Assembly (NCBI RefSeq): GCF_904831005.1
Contig: NZ_LR882982.1
Coordinates: 2,914,001 to 2,978,000 of the forward strand
Length of the DNA: 64,000 nucleotides
Direction of reading: 5' to 3'
Source: Microbacterium hydrocarbonoxydans
GTDB lineage: Bacteria > Actinomycetota > Actinomycetes > Actinomycetales > Microbacteriaceae
Shown here: positions 35,181 to 43,285 of the stretch, one piece after another
Layout: every line of letters begins with the position of its first letter
Numbering within the stretch: position 1 is the first letter of the stretch
Program-made: the position numbers and the translations under genes
The notes under the pieces: generated by a model
Told to the model about the DNA's origin: nothing
The model's input: only the letters and a program-made list of their open reading frames with translations
Databases searched by the model: none

Positions 35181-35819
35181 TCAGCCGCGCGCGGCGGTCA
35201 GTGACGCGGCGAACCGTGCTGAGCGCTCTGCGATGTCGGCCCAGTCGGAGGCAGCGATCGATGCCGCGTTGGCGAGGTCGCCGCCGGCGCCGACGGCCAC
35301 GGCGCCCGCACGGAACCAGTCGGCGAGATTGTCGGGGGTCACGCCCCCGGTGGGCATGAGCGGAGCATCCGGGAAGGGGCCTCGCAGCGCGCCCAGGTAT
35401 GACGGGCCGCCCAGCGACGCGGGGAAGATCTTGACCACGTCGACGCCCAGTTCGAGCGCGCCCATGACCTCGGTGGGCGTCATCGCGCCGGTCATCACGA
35501 CGCGGCCGGTGTCGAGCATGGCGCGGGTGAGGGCCGGCAGGGTTCCGGGGCTCACGAGGAACTCGGCACCGGCATCCGCGGCTTCTGCCGCCTGCTCGGG
35601 CGTCGTGACGGTGCCGGCGCCGACGTACGCGGCGTCGCCGTGGCGCGCGATGAGCTCGCGGATCACGGCGGGCGCGTCGGGAGTCGAGAAGGTGACCTCG
35701 ATGCCGGTCACCCCTCCGCGGATGATCGCCTCGGACGCCTCGAGCGCGAGCTCGGGTGACGGGGCGCGGAGAACCGCCAGCACTCCGGTGCGGCGGGCGC
35801 GGTCGAGACGGTCGGGCAT
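35181..35819 (-). CDS. eda: KDPG/KHG aldolase (2-dehydro-3-deoxyphosphogluconate aldolase)
   Basis: 212 residues from ATG 35819, preferred over 35849 because GAAGGAG sits correctly before it. Class-I aldolase: GVTGIEVTFSTPDA with Glu41, GAGTVTTPEQ, and Schiff-base Lys130 in DVVKIFPAS, then PTGGVTPDNLADW. It cleaves 2-keto-3-deoxy-6-phosphogluconate to pyruvate and glyceraldehyde-3-phosphate, or acts on a related keto-deoxy sugar acid. No 6-phosphogluconate dehydratase or KDG kinase is adjacent, so the physiological substrate is open. Confidence 0.9.
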   Translation of the reverse strand: MPDRLDRARRTGVLAVLRAPSPELALEASEAIIRGGVTGIEVTFSTPDAPAVIRELIARHGDAAYVGAGTVTTPEQAAEAADAGAEFLVSPGTLPALTRAMLDTGRVVMTGAMTPTEVMGALELGVDVVKIFPASLGGPSYLGALRGPFPDAPLMPTGGVTPDNLADWFRAGAVAVGAGGDLANAASIAASDWADIAERSARFAASLTAARG

Positions 35820-35874
35820 CGGGGCTCCTTCATCGGGGGATGCATTCATTCTTCCCGACTCGGGCCGGCGACGA

Positions 35875-36426
35875 TCACAGTCGGCGCGGATGCGGCCAGG
35901 ACTCGACGATCTCCTTCGACTGCTTCAGCCCGAAGCCGGTCTGCTCGCGGATCAGTTTGATCGCATGGATCTTCTGGTCGGCCGCGACGAGTCCATCGAT
36001 CTCGGCTGTGACGGAGGGCGGCAGCCCGTCGCGCACCGACGCGGCGGTCGCCGTGATCGACGAGCGGGCGGCCGAGGCGTGCGAGACCGCGGCGGCGTGC
36101 GGGGCAGTGGTGCTGACCGACCAGTGGTCGATGCGGTCCTTGGCCTCCTGCAGTCGCACACCCGTGTGCTGGCGATAGACCTTGATCGCACGGATCCTCT
36201 GCTCCGCCGTCACGAGGCGGTCGATCTCGGCGATCACCTCGGGGGTCAGGCCGGACGCGGGGCTGATCGTCGTGGCCGCGGGGGCCGATCCCTGACGGGC
36301 AGGAGACGGGCGATAGGCCCCGGCATCCGGGACCTGGGGGCGCATGCCGCGGAGCGCGGCCGCGATGATCACCGCGCCGACCGCGACGACGACGACGACG
36401 ATTCCGATCCACAGGACGATCTCCAT
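35875..36426 (-). CDS. membrane-anchored protein with two ribosomal L7/L12 C-terminal-like domains
   Basis: 183 residues. One N-terminal membrane helix ([25 protein letters not shown]), a Pro/Ala linker, then two copies of an ~38-residue unit: [33 protein letters not shown] and [33 protein letters not shown]. The K-I-x-R-x-x-T-G-x-x-L-x-x-A/S-K pattern is that of the L7/L12 C-terminal domain. In the ribosome this domain recruits translation GTPases; outside it the role is unknown. TAGACT six bases before the ATG indicates a leaderless transcript. It is divergent from rlmN. Confidence 0.85.
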   Translation of the reverse strand: MEIVLWIGIVVVVVAVGAVIIAAALRGMRPQVPDAGAYRPSPARQGSAPAATTISPASGLTPEVIAEIDRLVTAEQRIRAIKVYRQHTGVRLQEAKDRIDHWSVSTTAPHAAAVSHASAARSSITATAASVRDGLPPSVTAEIDGLVAADQKIHAIKLIREQTGFGLKQSKEIVESWPHPRRL

Positions 36427-36432
36427 GGGTCG

Positions 36433-36438
36433 AGTCTA
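36433..36438 (-). promoter_or_regulatory. -10 element, leaderless promoter
   Basis: TAGACT, six bases, ATG on the minus strand before the L7/L12-C-like gene. Confidence 0.55.
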
Positions 36439-36497
36439 TGGACCGGGTCCTCGGCGCCCCAGCCGTCTCCCACCCGGCACCGCGTACCCTGGAAGGT

Positions 36498-37787
36498 ATG
36501 ACCGAGACTCCCCGCACGCGCGAGACGCGCCCCCAGGCAGCATCCGCGTCGTCCCGTACGGGGGCCGTCCGCACCACCGGCACGCCGCAGGTGCGCCCCG
36601 CGACCGAGGGGTGGACGCAGCAGAAGGATGCCGAAGGGCGGCCGCTGCTGCAGTTCGCGAGCCCCAAGCGCGGCAAGCCGCCCGTGCATCTCGCCGACCT
36701 CACCCCGGCCGAGCGCATCGAGAAGGTCAAGGAGCTCGGACTCCCCGGCTTCCGTGCGAAGCAGCTCTCGACCCACTACTTCCGTCACTACACGTCGGAT
36801 GCGGCCGAGATGACCGACCTCCCCGCCGACACCCGCGAGCAGCTCGTCGCAGGCATGCTGCCGCCGCTGCTCACCGAGGTGCGCCGCTTGGAGACCGACC
36901 GCGGCGACACGATCAAGTTCCTGTGGCGTCTGCACGACGGCGCGCTGGTCGAGTCGGTGCTCATGCGCTACCCGGGTCGCATCACGCTGTGCGTGTCGTC
37001 GCAGGCGGGATGCGGCATGAACTGCCCGTTCTGCGCCACCGGCCAGGCGGGTCTCACGCGCAACATGTCGACCGCCGAGATCATCGAGCAGATCGTCCGC
37101 GCCAATCGCCTGATCGCCGAGGGGGGCCTGGGCGGCAAGAAGGCCGACGACCACTCGATGGAGCGTGTCTCGAACATCGTCTTCATGGGCATGGGCGAGC
37201 CGCTCGCCAACTACAAGCGGGTGATGGACGCGGTGCGCTCGATGGTCGCCCCGCAGCCCGACGGGCTCGGCATGAGCGCGCGAGGCATCACGGTGTCGAC
37301 GGTGGGACTCGTGCCGGCGATCAAGAAGCTCGCCGACGAGGGCATCCCGGTGACCTTCGCCCTCTCGCTGCATGCACCCGACGACCATCTGCGCGACGAG
37401 CTCATCCCGGTGAACTCGCGCTGGAAGGTCGACGAGGCGCTCGACGCCGCGTACGACTACTACGCCAAGACCGGTCGCCGCGTCTCGATCGAGTACGCCC
37501 TGATCAAGGACATGAACGACCACGCCTGGCGGGCCGACCTGCTCGCCGACAAGCTCAACGAGCGCGGCCGCGGCTGGGTGCACGTCAACCCGATCCCGCT
37601 GAACCCGACGCCCGGTTCGATCTGGACGTCGTCCGAGCCCTCGGTGCAGAACGAGTTCGTGCGTCGTCTCAATGACGCGGGCATTCCGACGACCCTCCGT
37701 GACACCCGCGGCAAGGAGATCGACGGTGCGTGCGGTCAGCTCGTGGCGACGACCGAAGACGAGGCCGCCTCAGCCGCGATGGCCTGA
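36498..37787 (+). CDS. rlmN: 23S rRNA (adenine2503-C2)-methyltransferase
   Basis: 429 residues from ATG 36498, longer than E. coli RlmN because of an Ala/Arg-rich N-terminus of ~60 residues. Radical SAM motif CGMNCPFC (Cys172, Cys176, Cys179), downstream [11 protein letters not shown] and the conserved C-terminal cysteine in EIDGACGQL. It methylates A2503 of 23S rRNA and A37 of some tRNAs. TACCCT lies seven bases and GGAAGG just before the ATG. Its last 52 bases overlap the 3' end of the convergent reductase gene. Confidence 0.95.
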   Translation: MTETPRTRETRPQAASASSRTGAVRTTGTPQVRPATEGWTQQKDAEGRPLLQFASPKRGKPPVHLADLTPAERIEKVKELGLPGFRAKQLSTHYFRHYTSDAAEMTDLPADTREQLVAGMLPPLLTEVRRLETDRGDTIKFLWRLHDGALVESVLMRYPGRITLCVSSQAGCGMNCPFCATGQAGLTRNMSTAEIIEQIVRANRLIAEGGLGGKKADDHSMERVSNIVFMGMGEPLANYKRVMDAVRSMVAPQPDGLGMSARGITVSTVGLVPAIKKLADEGIPVTFALSLHAPDDHLRDELIPVNSRWKVDEALDAAYDYYAKTGRRVSIEYALIKDMNDHAWRADLLADKLNERGRGWVHVNPIPLNPTPGSIWTSSEPSVQNEFVRRLNDAGIPTTLRDTRGKEIDGACGQLVATTEDEAASAAMA

Positions 37788-38374
37788 GTCTTCGAGTCGC
37801 GTCCTCGATCGCGGATGCCGTCTCGGCGGCCGAGAGCCTCGGCGCGAGACAGCCATGAGGTGATGCGCTCGGGGCGCGCGTCCTTGACGCCCAGCATCCG
37901 GGTCGTACGCACCGAGCGGACGCCGCAGAAGCGCAGTGTTCCGCGGGCGACGTGCGTCTGTGCGGGCAGTCCCGTGAGGGGCGTGAGGAACCACGGTGTG
38001 TCGGCGAGCAGGAAGAGGCGCCCGTTGGCGGCGGTGAGCAGTCCCTCGGGCATTCCGAGCCTGGAGTAGCGGTATTCCTGCTGGGGGAGCAGCGCCCGAT
38101 CGAAGAATCCCTTCAGCAGTGCGGGCACCGACCCCCACCACAGCGGCGTGAAGACCACGACGGTCGCGGCCTCGGCCAGTGCGCGCTTGGCGTCGATGAG
38201 GTCGGGTTCGAGCTGCATGCGCTCGCGATATCCGAAGCGCAGTGAGGGATCGAAGTCGAGATCGCGGAGCGCGAGGACGCGGGCGTCGCCGTGCGCTGCG
38301 GCATAGCGCCTGGCGAGCTCGGCGGTGAGGGATCGGCCGTCGGGATGACCGTCGATGATCAGTGCGGAAGTCAT
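37736..38374 (-). CDS. flavodoxin-fold NAD(P)H oxidoreductase (MdaB/KefF-like)
   Basis: 212 residues. [14 protein letters not shown] is the flavin-phosphate loop, [22 protein letters not shown] the typical W-W-x-x-P segment of NAD(P)H:quinone oxidoreductases, and FLLADTPWF a later flavin contact. Probably a soluble FMN/FAD quinone reductase for electrophile defence. AGGAG precedes the ATG. It is divergent from a TetR regulator across the operator cluster at 38388-38447, so likely the main target. The last ~17 codons overlap rlmN. Confidence 0.87.
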   Translation of the reverse strand: MTSALIIDGHPDGRSLTAELARRYAAAHGDARVLALRDLDFDPSLRFGYRERMQLEPDLIDAKRALAEAATVVVFTPLWWGSVPALLKGFFDRALLPQQEYRYSRLGMPEGLLTAANGRLFLLADTPWFLTPLTGLPAQTHVARGTLRFCGVRSVRTTRMLGVKDARPERITSWLSRAEALGRRDGIRDRGRDSKTQAIAAEAASSSVVATS

Positions 38375-38387
38375 TCGTGCTCCTATG

Positions 38388-38447
38388 TTGACAGTGTCAA
38401 GCAGTGGTGGACACTGTCAAGATAGGAGACAATGTTGCTTGTGTCAA
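38388..38447. promoter_or_regulatory. cluster of TetR operators between reductase and tetR
   Basis: Palindrome TTGACAGTGTCAA at 38388-38400, near-copy TGGACACTGTCAA at 38408-38420 (centres 20 bases apart, two helical turns), and a weaker TTGCTTGTGTCAA at 38435-38447 overlapping the tetR start. Consensus TTGACA-N-TGTCAA. The half-sites contain -35-like TTGACA, so binding would block both promoters. Confidence 0.8.
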
Positions 38448-39007
38448 GTTCGCGATCCGGCTACCACCACGGCGACCTCGCCCACGCCCTCGAGGCCGCG
38501 GCGATGCAGCTGCTCACCGAGAAGCCGGCGGGGGAGATCAGCCTGCGCGAGGTCGCTCGCGCGGCGGATGTGAGCCACAACGCGCCGTATCACCACTTCT
38601 CGGATCGGCGAGGACTGCTGAAGGTGCTCGCCGAGGGCAGCATGGCCGACCTCGTGGCAGCGGTGCGCGTGGCGATGGAGGGTGCGGAAGATCCCGCATC
38701 CGCCGTGCTCGACGGCGGCGCCGCGTACATCCGCTACGCCGTCGAGCATCCGCACGGCTTCGACGTGATCTACGACCCCACCGTGTGTATTCCCGGTGAG
38801 CCCAGCGAGACCATGGCCCCGCTGATCGACGAACTCGAAGAGCTGCTGGCGACGGCATCCGTCGCTGCCGGCCTCGATGCCGAGAGCGTCACGGGCGTGT
38901 GGGGGCTCGTGCACGGACTTGGGACCCTGAGCGCCGCCGGGCACTTCTCGCTCGACGATGCGCTCACCGCCAGTGCGGATGCTCTCGTGAGGATGCTGCC
39001 GCGCTGA
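38432..39007 (+). CDS. TetR/AcrR-family transcriptional regulator
   Basis: 191 residues. The N-terminal HTH reads GYHHGDLAHALEAAAMQLLTEKPAGEISLREVARAADVSHNAPYHHFSDRRGLL, typical TetR, with a TetR_C_13/WHG-like ligand domain after it. It is divergent from the flavodoxin-fold reductase and probably represses both genes via the operator cluster. Start is uncertain: ATG 38432 is only three bases from GGAG, TTG 38435 or GTG 38441 have better spacing, and the third operator overlaps them. It probably senses an electrophile or quinone (inference). Confidence 0.9.
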   Translation: MLLVSSSRSGYHHGDLAHALEAAAMQLLTEKPAGEISLREVARAADVSHNAPYHHFSDRRGLLKVLAEGSMADLVAAVRVAMEGAEDPASAVLDGGAAYIRYAVEHPHGFDVIYDPTVCIPGEPSETMAPLIDELEELLATASVAAGLDAESVTGVWGLVHGLGTLSAAGHFSLDDALTASADALVRMLPR

Positions 39008-39067
39008 GGGGTGGGGGTGCTGGGGCTGTGCTGGGCTGGGGATGGGATGGGTGCGTCGGTGGGTTTT

Positions 39068-39340
39068 CAGGTGGCACCTGTTGTCGGTATGGGGACGTCG
39101 TGGCGGCATGAGGTGTCATATGAAGGGGGCGTGGCTGTTCAGGTGGCACCTGTTGTCGGTATTGGGGCGTCGTGGCGGCATGAGGTGCCATATGAAGGGG
39201 GCGTGGCGTTTCAGTTGGCACCTGTTGTCGGTATTGGGGCGTCGTAGCGGCATGAGGTGCCACATGAAGGGGGGCGTGGCTGTTCAGGTGGCACCTGTTG
39301 TCGGTATTGGGGCGTCGTGGCGGCATGAGGTGCCACATCG
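39068..39340. repeat. 72-bp tandem array with internal palindromes, noncoding
   Basis: CAGGTGGCACCTG-type starts at 39068, 39140, 39212 and 39285 give three full 72/73-bp units and a partial fourth. Each unit has the palindrome CAGGTG-G-CACCTG (degenerate in unit 3) and a second copy AGGTGCCA that pairs with TGGCACCT ~30 bases away, so every unit could fold. Because 72 is divisible by three, several frames stay open, but the ORFs are translations of the repeat. It fills the gap between tetR and the DUF4407 gene. Confidence 0.9.
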
Positions 39341-39411
39341 CGACAGCAGGCGGATGCCGGAGAGAGGCGGAAACACAGGGTTCGTCCACGTTTTCCACAG
39401 GCGACGTTTCG

Positions 39412-39417
39412 TAGATT
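39412..39417 (+). promoter_or_regulatory. -10 element, leaderless promoter
   Basis: TAGATT, six bases, ATG 39424 of the DUF4407 gene. Confidence 0.55.
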
Positions 39418-39423
39418 GTCGGG

Positions 39424-41040
39424 ATGCCCTATTCTGCCCACCGCCCCGGACGGTTCGATTCGCAGGGTCGGATCATCCTCGACAGCGACCCGAACGCTGA
39501 CACGGACGACCTCGACTTCCTCCGCGAGTACGAGCCCTCGGGAGCCGATCTGCAGGCGCCCGAGCCGGCCGCCGCGTCGTCAGCGACGGGATCGGATGCA
39601 GGGCAGGATGCCGCGGCATCCGCCGTTCCCTCGCCGGCGCGAGAGCCGAAGCCTCGACGTCAGCCCCGTGAGCGCAAGCCTCGCGTGCCGGGCTCGCGAC
39701 TTCGCACGCTGGCGATCCTGGGTGGGGCCGAAGGGGAGATCCTCGACCGGGTGCCCGGCGAGACCCCTCGGTTCGTGCAGATGTTCTTCGTGCTCGCCGG
39801 TACCGCCCTGGTCTCGGCGATCTCGATGCTGTTCGCGCTGACCACCGGGGTGCAAGCGGCGATCTGGGTCGCCGTGCCGCTGGCGGTGGTGTGGGCGCTG
39901 ATCATCTTCAACCTCGACCGCTTCCTCACCTCGACCATGACGTCGACGCGAAATGTGTGGAAGCTCATCGGACTCGCCATCCCCCGTGTGGTGATGGCCG
40001 CGATCATCGGGTTCGTCGTGGCCGAGCCTCTGGTGCTCCAGATCTTCCACAACGACATCGCGCGTGAGGTCGCGTCGACCAACATCACGCAGGCGCAGGC
40101 CGATCAGGATGCGCTCGAGACGGGTCCCGAGAAGAAGGCGCTGGATGCTGCATCCGACCGCGTCGCCGAGCTCGAGAACCAGGCGGCGACCGGCATCGTC
40201 GCCGGGACCGATTCCTCGTCGGCGAGCGAGTCGGCGGCGCAGGCCACCGTCGACGACCTCACCGCCAAGATGACCGCGCAGCAGGCGGTCATCGACCAGG
40301 CCCGGGTGCTGTATCAGTGCGAGCTCACGGGGGATGGGGCAGGCACGGTTCCCGGTTGCACCGGTGTCAACGGCGAAGGTGCGAGCTCGGATGCCGCTCA
40401 GGCCCAGCTCGCCGAGGCGCAGCAGACCTATGACGCGCTCGCCGCACAGCTGCGCACCGCCAACGAGGAGCTCGCCGAGGCCGGCACCGCCGCCAAGGAG
40501 AACACGAGCACGTCGGAATCGCAGAACCGCGAAGAGGCGCAGTCGCAGCTGCCTGCCGCGCGTGACAGCTATGACGCAGCGCTCGCCGCTTACAACGCGC
40601 GGGCCGAATCCGTGGCATCCGGCAATGCGGGGGCGATCGGCCTGCTGAGTCAGATCAGCGGGCTGAACAGACTGAGCGAGAAGGAGCCGACGATCCTGTG
40701 GGCGCACATCCTGATCGCCGCGCTGTTCTTCATGATCGAGCTGCTGCCGGTGCTCGTGAAGGTGCTCACGTCGTACGGCGACCCGTCGCTCTACGAGAAG
40801 GCGCTCGCGATCCGCAAGCAGGTCGCGCTCGACAAGGTGACAGCCGAGGGCTTCCGTGATCGTGCGGCGATCGTGACCGTGCAGTCGCAGGGGATGCAGG
40901 CGGATGCTTCGCCGGCCGAGCCGCAGACCCGCGCCGAGCGCAAGGAAGCGGCCGAGGCGCAGGAGCGCGAGCTCGCCGAGAAGCGAGCGCAGGCGCAGAC
41001 ACTCGCTGAGCAGGAGCAGCTGGTCGAGCCGCGCGTCTGA
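39424..41040 (+). CDS. DUF4407 membrane protein with periplasmic coiled coil
   Basis: 538 residues. A Pro/Ala-rich cytosolic N-terminus (~1-95), GETPRFVQMFFVLAGTALVSAISMLFALT and IWVAVPLAVVWALIIFNLDRFLTS as the first two helices, a third near GFVVAEPLVLQIF, then a ~220-residue extracytoplasmic coiled coil rich in Gln/Glu/Ala, and a final helix EPTILWAHILIAALFFMIELLPVLVKVLTSYGD before a charged tail. FNLDR and ELLPVLVK are DUF4407 hallmarks. Function unknown. The transcript looks leaderless. Confidence 0.9.
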   Translation: MPYSAHRPGRFDSQGRIILDSDPNADTDDLDFLREYEPSGADLQAPEPAAASSATGSDAGQDAAASAVPSPAREPKPRRQPRERKPRVPGSRLRTLAILGGAEGEILDRVPGETPRFVQMFFVLAGTALVSAISMLFALTTGVQAAIWVAVPLAVVWALIIFNLDRFLTSTMTSTRNVWKLIGLAIPRVVMAAIIGFVVAEPLVLQIFHNDIAREVASTNITQAQADQDALETGPEKKALDAASDRVAELENQAATGIVAGTDSSSASESAAQATVDDLTAKMTAQQAVIDQARVLYQCELTGDGAGTVPGCTGVNGEGASSDAAQAQLAEAQQTYDALAAQLRTANEELAEAGTAAKENTSTSESQNREEAQSQLPAARDSYDAALAAYNARAESVASGNAGAIGLLSQISGLNRLSEKEPTILWAHILIAALFFMIELLPVLVKVLTSYGDPSLYEKALAIRKQVALDKVTAEGFRDRAAIVTVQSQGMQADASPAEPQTRAERKEAAEAQERELAEKRAQAQTLAEQEQLVEPRV

Positions 41041-41056
41041 GTTCCGGGCGCGGGTG

Positions 41057-41165
41057 TTTGTGCCGCTCGTGGTCGTTCCGGTCGCACTTTGTGCCGCTCG
41101 TGGTCGTTCCGGTCGCACTTTGTGCCGCTCAAGCGCGAGCCGAACGGCACGAACTGCGACGGGAA
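41057..41165. repeat. intergenic palindromic element A with 31-bp direct repeats
   Basis: TTTGTGCCGCTCGTGGTCG-type units start at 41057, 41088 and 41119 (31-bp period). The last unit pairs with a right arm CGGCACGAACTGCGACGGG (41145-41163), so GTTCCGGTCGCA...TTTGTGCCG forms a ~25-bp imperfect stem. The right arm is almost identical to those of the elements at 47747, 51237 and 52662. Confidence 0.85.
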
Positions 41166-41226
41166 CTGGAACGGGCGGGGTCGAGACCGGTCACGGAGAT
41201 CCGGGCCCGACGTCTGCCACGGCCGG

Positions 41227-41232
41227 TAGCGT
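41227..41232 (+). promoter_or_regulatory. -10 element, leaderless promoter
   Basis: TAGCGT, six bases, ATG 41239 of the aldo/keto reductase gene; no ribosome site. Confidence 0.55.
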
Positions 41233-41238
41233 GGTCGC

Positions 41239-42252
41239 ATGGTCAACTATCGCTATCTCGGTAACAGCGGTCTCAAGGTCTCTGAGATCACCTACGGCAA
41301 CTGGGTCACGCACGCTTCGCAGGTCGGCGACGACGCCGCCGTCAAGACTGTGCACGCGGCGCTCGACGCAGGCATCACCACGTTCGACACGGCCGACACC
41401 TACGCGAACACCGCGGCAGAGGTCGTGCTCGGCAAAGCGCTCGAAGGGCAGCGCCGCGAGAGCCTCGAGATCTTCACGAAGGTCTACTTCCCGACCGGCC
41501 CCAAGGGTCCGAATGACACCGGGCTGAGCCGCAAGCACATCCTCGAATCGATCAACGGCTCACTGAAGCGACTCGGCACCGACTATGTCGACCTCTACCA
41601 GGCGCACCGCTTCGACTACGAGACCCCGCTCGAAGAGACGTTCCAGGCCTTCGCCGACGTCGTTCGTCAGGGCAAGGCGCTCTACATCGGCGTCTCGGAG
41701 TGGACGGCTGAGCAGCTGCGGGAGGGCCACGCGCTCGCGAAGCAGCTCGGCGTGCACCTGATCTCGAACCAGCCGCAGTATTCGATGCTGCACCGCGTGA
41801 TCGAAGGCAAGGTCGTGCCCGCATCCGAGGAGCTCGGTATCTCGCAGATCGTCTGGTCGCCCATGGCGCAGGGCGTGCTCTCGGGCAAGTACCTGCCCGG
41901 TCAGCCGGTGCCCGAGGGGTCGCGCGCCACCGATCCGCACAGCGGATCGGACTTCATCAAGAGCTTCCTGCAGGATGACATCCTCACCGCGGTGCAGAAG
42001 CTCAAGCCGATCGCCGAGCAGGCAGGCCTCTCGATGCCGCAGCTCGCTATCGCCTGGGTGCTGCAGAACCCGAACGTCGCCGCAGCTCTGGTCGGAGCCT
42101 CGCGCCCCGAGCAGCTTGCCGACACGGTCAAGGCTTCGGGCGTGACGCTCGACGCCGACACGCTCGCTGCGATCGACACCGCACTGGGCGACACGGTCAA
42201 CCGCGATGCCGAGGCCACGTACTCGGTGTCGCCGAAGGCGCGCCTGGTCTGA
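41239..42252 (+). CDS. aldo/keto reductase (Kv-beta/YhdN-type)
   Basis: 337 residues. Catalytic residues in AKR positions: Asp50 and Tyr55 (FDTADTY), Lys81 (IFTKVYFP) and His123 (YQAHRFD). The NADP-binding end reads LVGASRPEQLADTVKA. GVSEWTAEQL and SPMAQGVLSGKYLPG place it with the voltage-gated K+ channel beta-like AKRs. It reduces aldehydes or ketones with NADPH; substrate unknown. A strong terminator follows. Confidence 0.92.
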   Translation: MVNYRYLGNSGLKVSEITYGNWVTHASQVGDDAAVKTVHAALDAGITTFDTADTYANTAAEVVLGKALEGQRRESLEIFTKVYFPTGPKGPNDTGLSRKHILESINGSLKRLGTDYVDLYQAHRFDYETPLEETFQAFADVVRQGKALYIGVSEWTAEQLREGHALAKQLGVHLISNQPQYSMLHRVIEGKVVPASEELGISQIVWSPMAQGVLSGKYLPGQPVPEGSRATDPHSGSDFIKSFLQDDILTAVQKLKPIAEQAGLSMPQLAIAWVLQNPNVAAALVGASRPEQLADTVKASGVTLDADTLAAIDTALGDTVNRDAEATYSVSPKARLV

Positions 42253-42258
42253 CGGCTC

Positions 42259-42305
42259 GCATGATGAAGGCCGCCGTCCGTCAGGGGCGGCGGCCTTCGT
42301 CATGC
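42259..42305. terminator. bidirectional hairpin terminator
   Basis: Arms of 21 bases (42259-42279 and 42285-42305), GCATGATGAAGGCCGCCGTCC against its complement with two G-U pairs. It lies between the convergent aldo/keto reductase and ABC permease genes. Confidence 0.82.
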
Positions 42306-42320
42306 GCCCCATGGCGATCT

Positions 42321-42375
42321 CGAGTCGCGCACTTGGCAGTTCTTCGGGGCGCGTTTCTGCTAAGTGCGCGATTCG
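42321..42375. repeat. intergenic palindromic element (TCGCGCACTT type)
   Basis: Left arm CGAGTCGCGCACTTGGCAG (42321-42339) and right arm CTGCTAAGTGCGCGATTCG (42357-42375) form a 19-bp stem with two G-U pairs around a 17-base loop. It lies directly behind the terminator, so it is not needed for termination. Confidence 0.75.
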
Positions 42376-42379
42376 AAAG

Positions 42380-43285
42380 CTATTCTTTGACGGCGCCGGC
42401 GGTCAGGCCCTGCACGATCCAGCGGCTCGCGAGTGCGAACATCACCATGGTCGGCAGGATCGTCAGCACGGCTGCGGCGCTCATCGAGCCCCAGTCGATG
42501 TTGAACGTCGAGATGAACCCGTTCAGCGCCGACGGCACGGTGCGGTTCTCGTCGGTGTTCATCAGCACGACCGACAGGAACAGCTCGTTCCAGCAGTTGA
42601 CGAAGTTGAAGATGAAGGCCGCGATGATGCCCGGGGTCATCACCGGCACGAGCACCCGGAACAGCGCGCCGAAGCGCGAGCATCCGTCGATCATCGCCGC
42701 CTCTTCGAGCGCGTCGGGCACGTTCTCGAAGAAACCGCGCAGCATGACCGTGGAGAACGGGATGCAGACCGCGATGTACACGAGGATCAGGCCGGGCTTG
42801 GTGTCGACGAGGCCCAGGTCGGTCATCATCGAGTACAGCGGGCCCAGCGCGATGAACGCGGGGATCATCTGCGTGAGCAGGAACGCCACCAGCACCGTCC
42901 CCTTGCCGCGGAACTCGAAGCGCGCGATCACATAGGCGCTGAGCAGAGCGATGAGCGTCGCCACCGCGCCCGCGATCGTCGCCACCAGAGCCGAGTTGCC
43001 GAGGAAGACCCCGAACGAGCTCTGCTCGAACAGGCTCACGTAGTTGTCGAGCGACGGCTCGCTGGGCCAGTACTCGATCGGGAAGGAGTTGATCGTGCCC
43101 GGCGACTTGAACGACGTCAGCGCGATCCAGTACAGCGGGAAGAGCGTGATGACGAGCCAGAGGGCGAGACCGACGACGCGCACGATGCCGCCGACCGAGA
43201 CCTTGCGCTTCGGACGCGGTGCCTTCGCGATGTCGGGGACGGTGAGACGCCGGGTCTCGGTGACCGTGGTTCCGGTGATGGTCAT
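42380..43285 (-). CDS. sugar ABC transporter permease, MalG type (system 1)
   Basis: 301 residues, six membrane helices. The EAA coupling motif is EEAAMIDGCSRFGALFRVLVPVMTPGI, and the C-terminus GLTAGAVKE is typical of CUT1 MalG permeases. It pairs with the MalF-type permease upstream (four-base overlap) and the binding protein. No ATPase is encoded in the operon, so a shared MsmK-like ATPase is probably used. Confidence 0.94.
   Translation of the reverse strand: MTITGTTVTETRRLTVPDIAKAPRPKRKVSVGGIVRVVGLALWLVITLFPLYWIALTSFKSPGTINSFPIEYWPSEPSLDNYVSLFEQSSFGVFLGNSALVATIAGAVATLIALLSAYVIARFEFRGKGTVLVAFLLTQMIPAFIALGPLYSMMTDLGLVDTKPGLILVYIAVCIPFSTVMLRGFFENVPDALEEAAMIDGCSRFGALFRVLVPVMTPGIIAAFIFNFVNCWNELFLSVVLMNTDENRTVPSALNGFISTFNIDWGSMSAAAVLTILPTMVMFALASRWIVQGLTAGAVKE

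Noticed and set aside
39068..39340. 72-bp array as CRISPR or as small proteins
   Set aside because: No unique spacers between units; open frames translate the repeat and lack ribosome sites.
38964..39398. 144-residue minus-strand ORF (HAATTPQYRQQVP repeats)
   Set aside because: It is a translation of the 72-bp array, overlaps tetR, and no start signal supports it.
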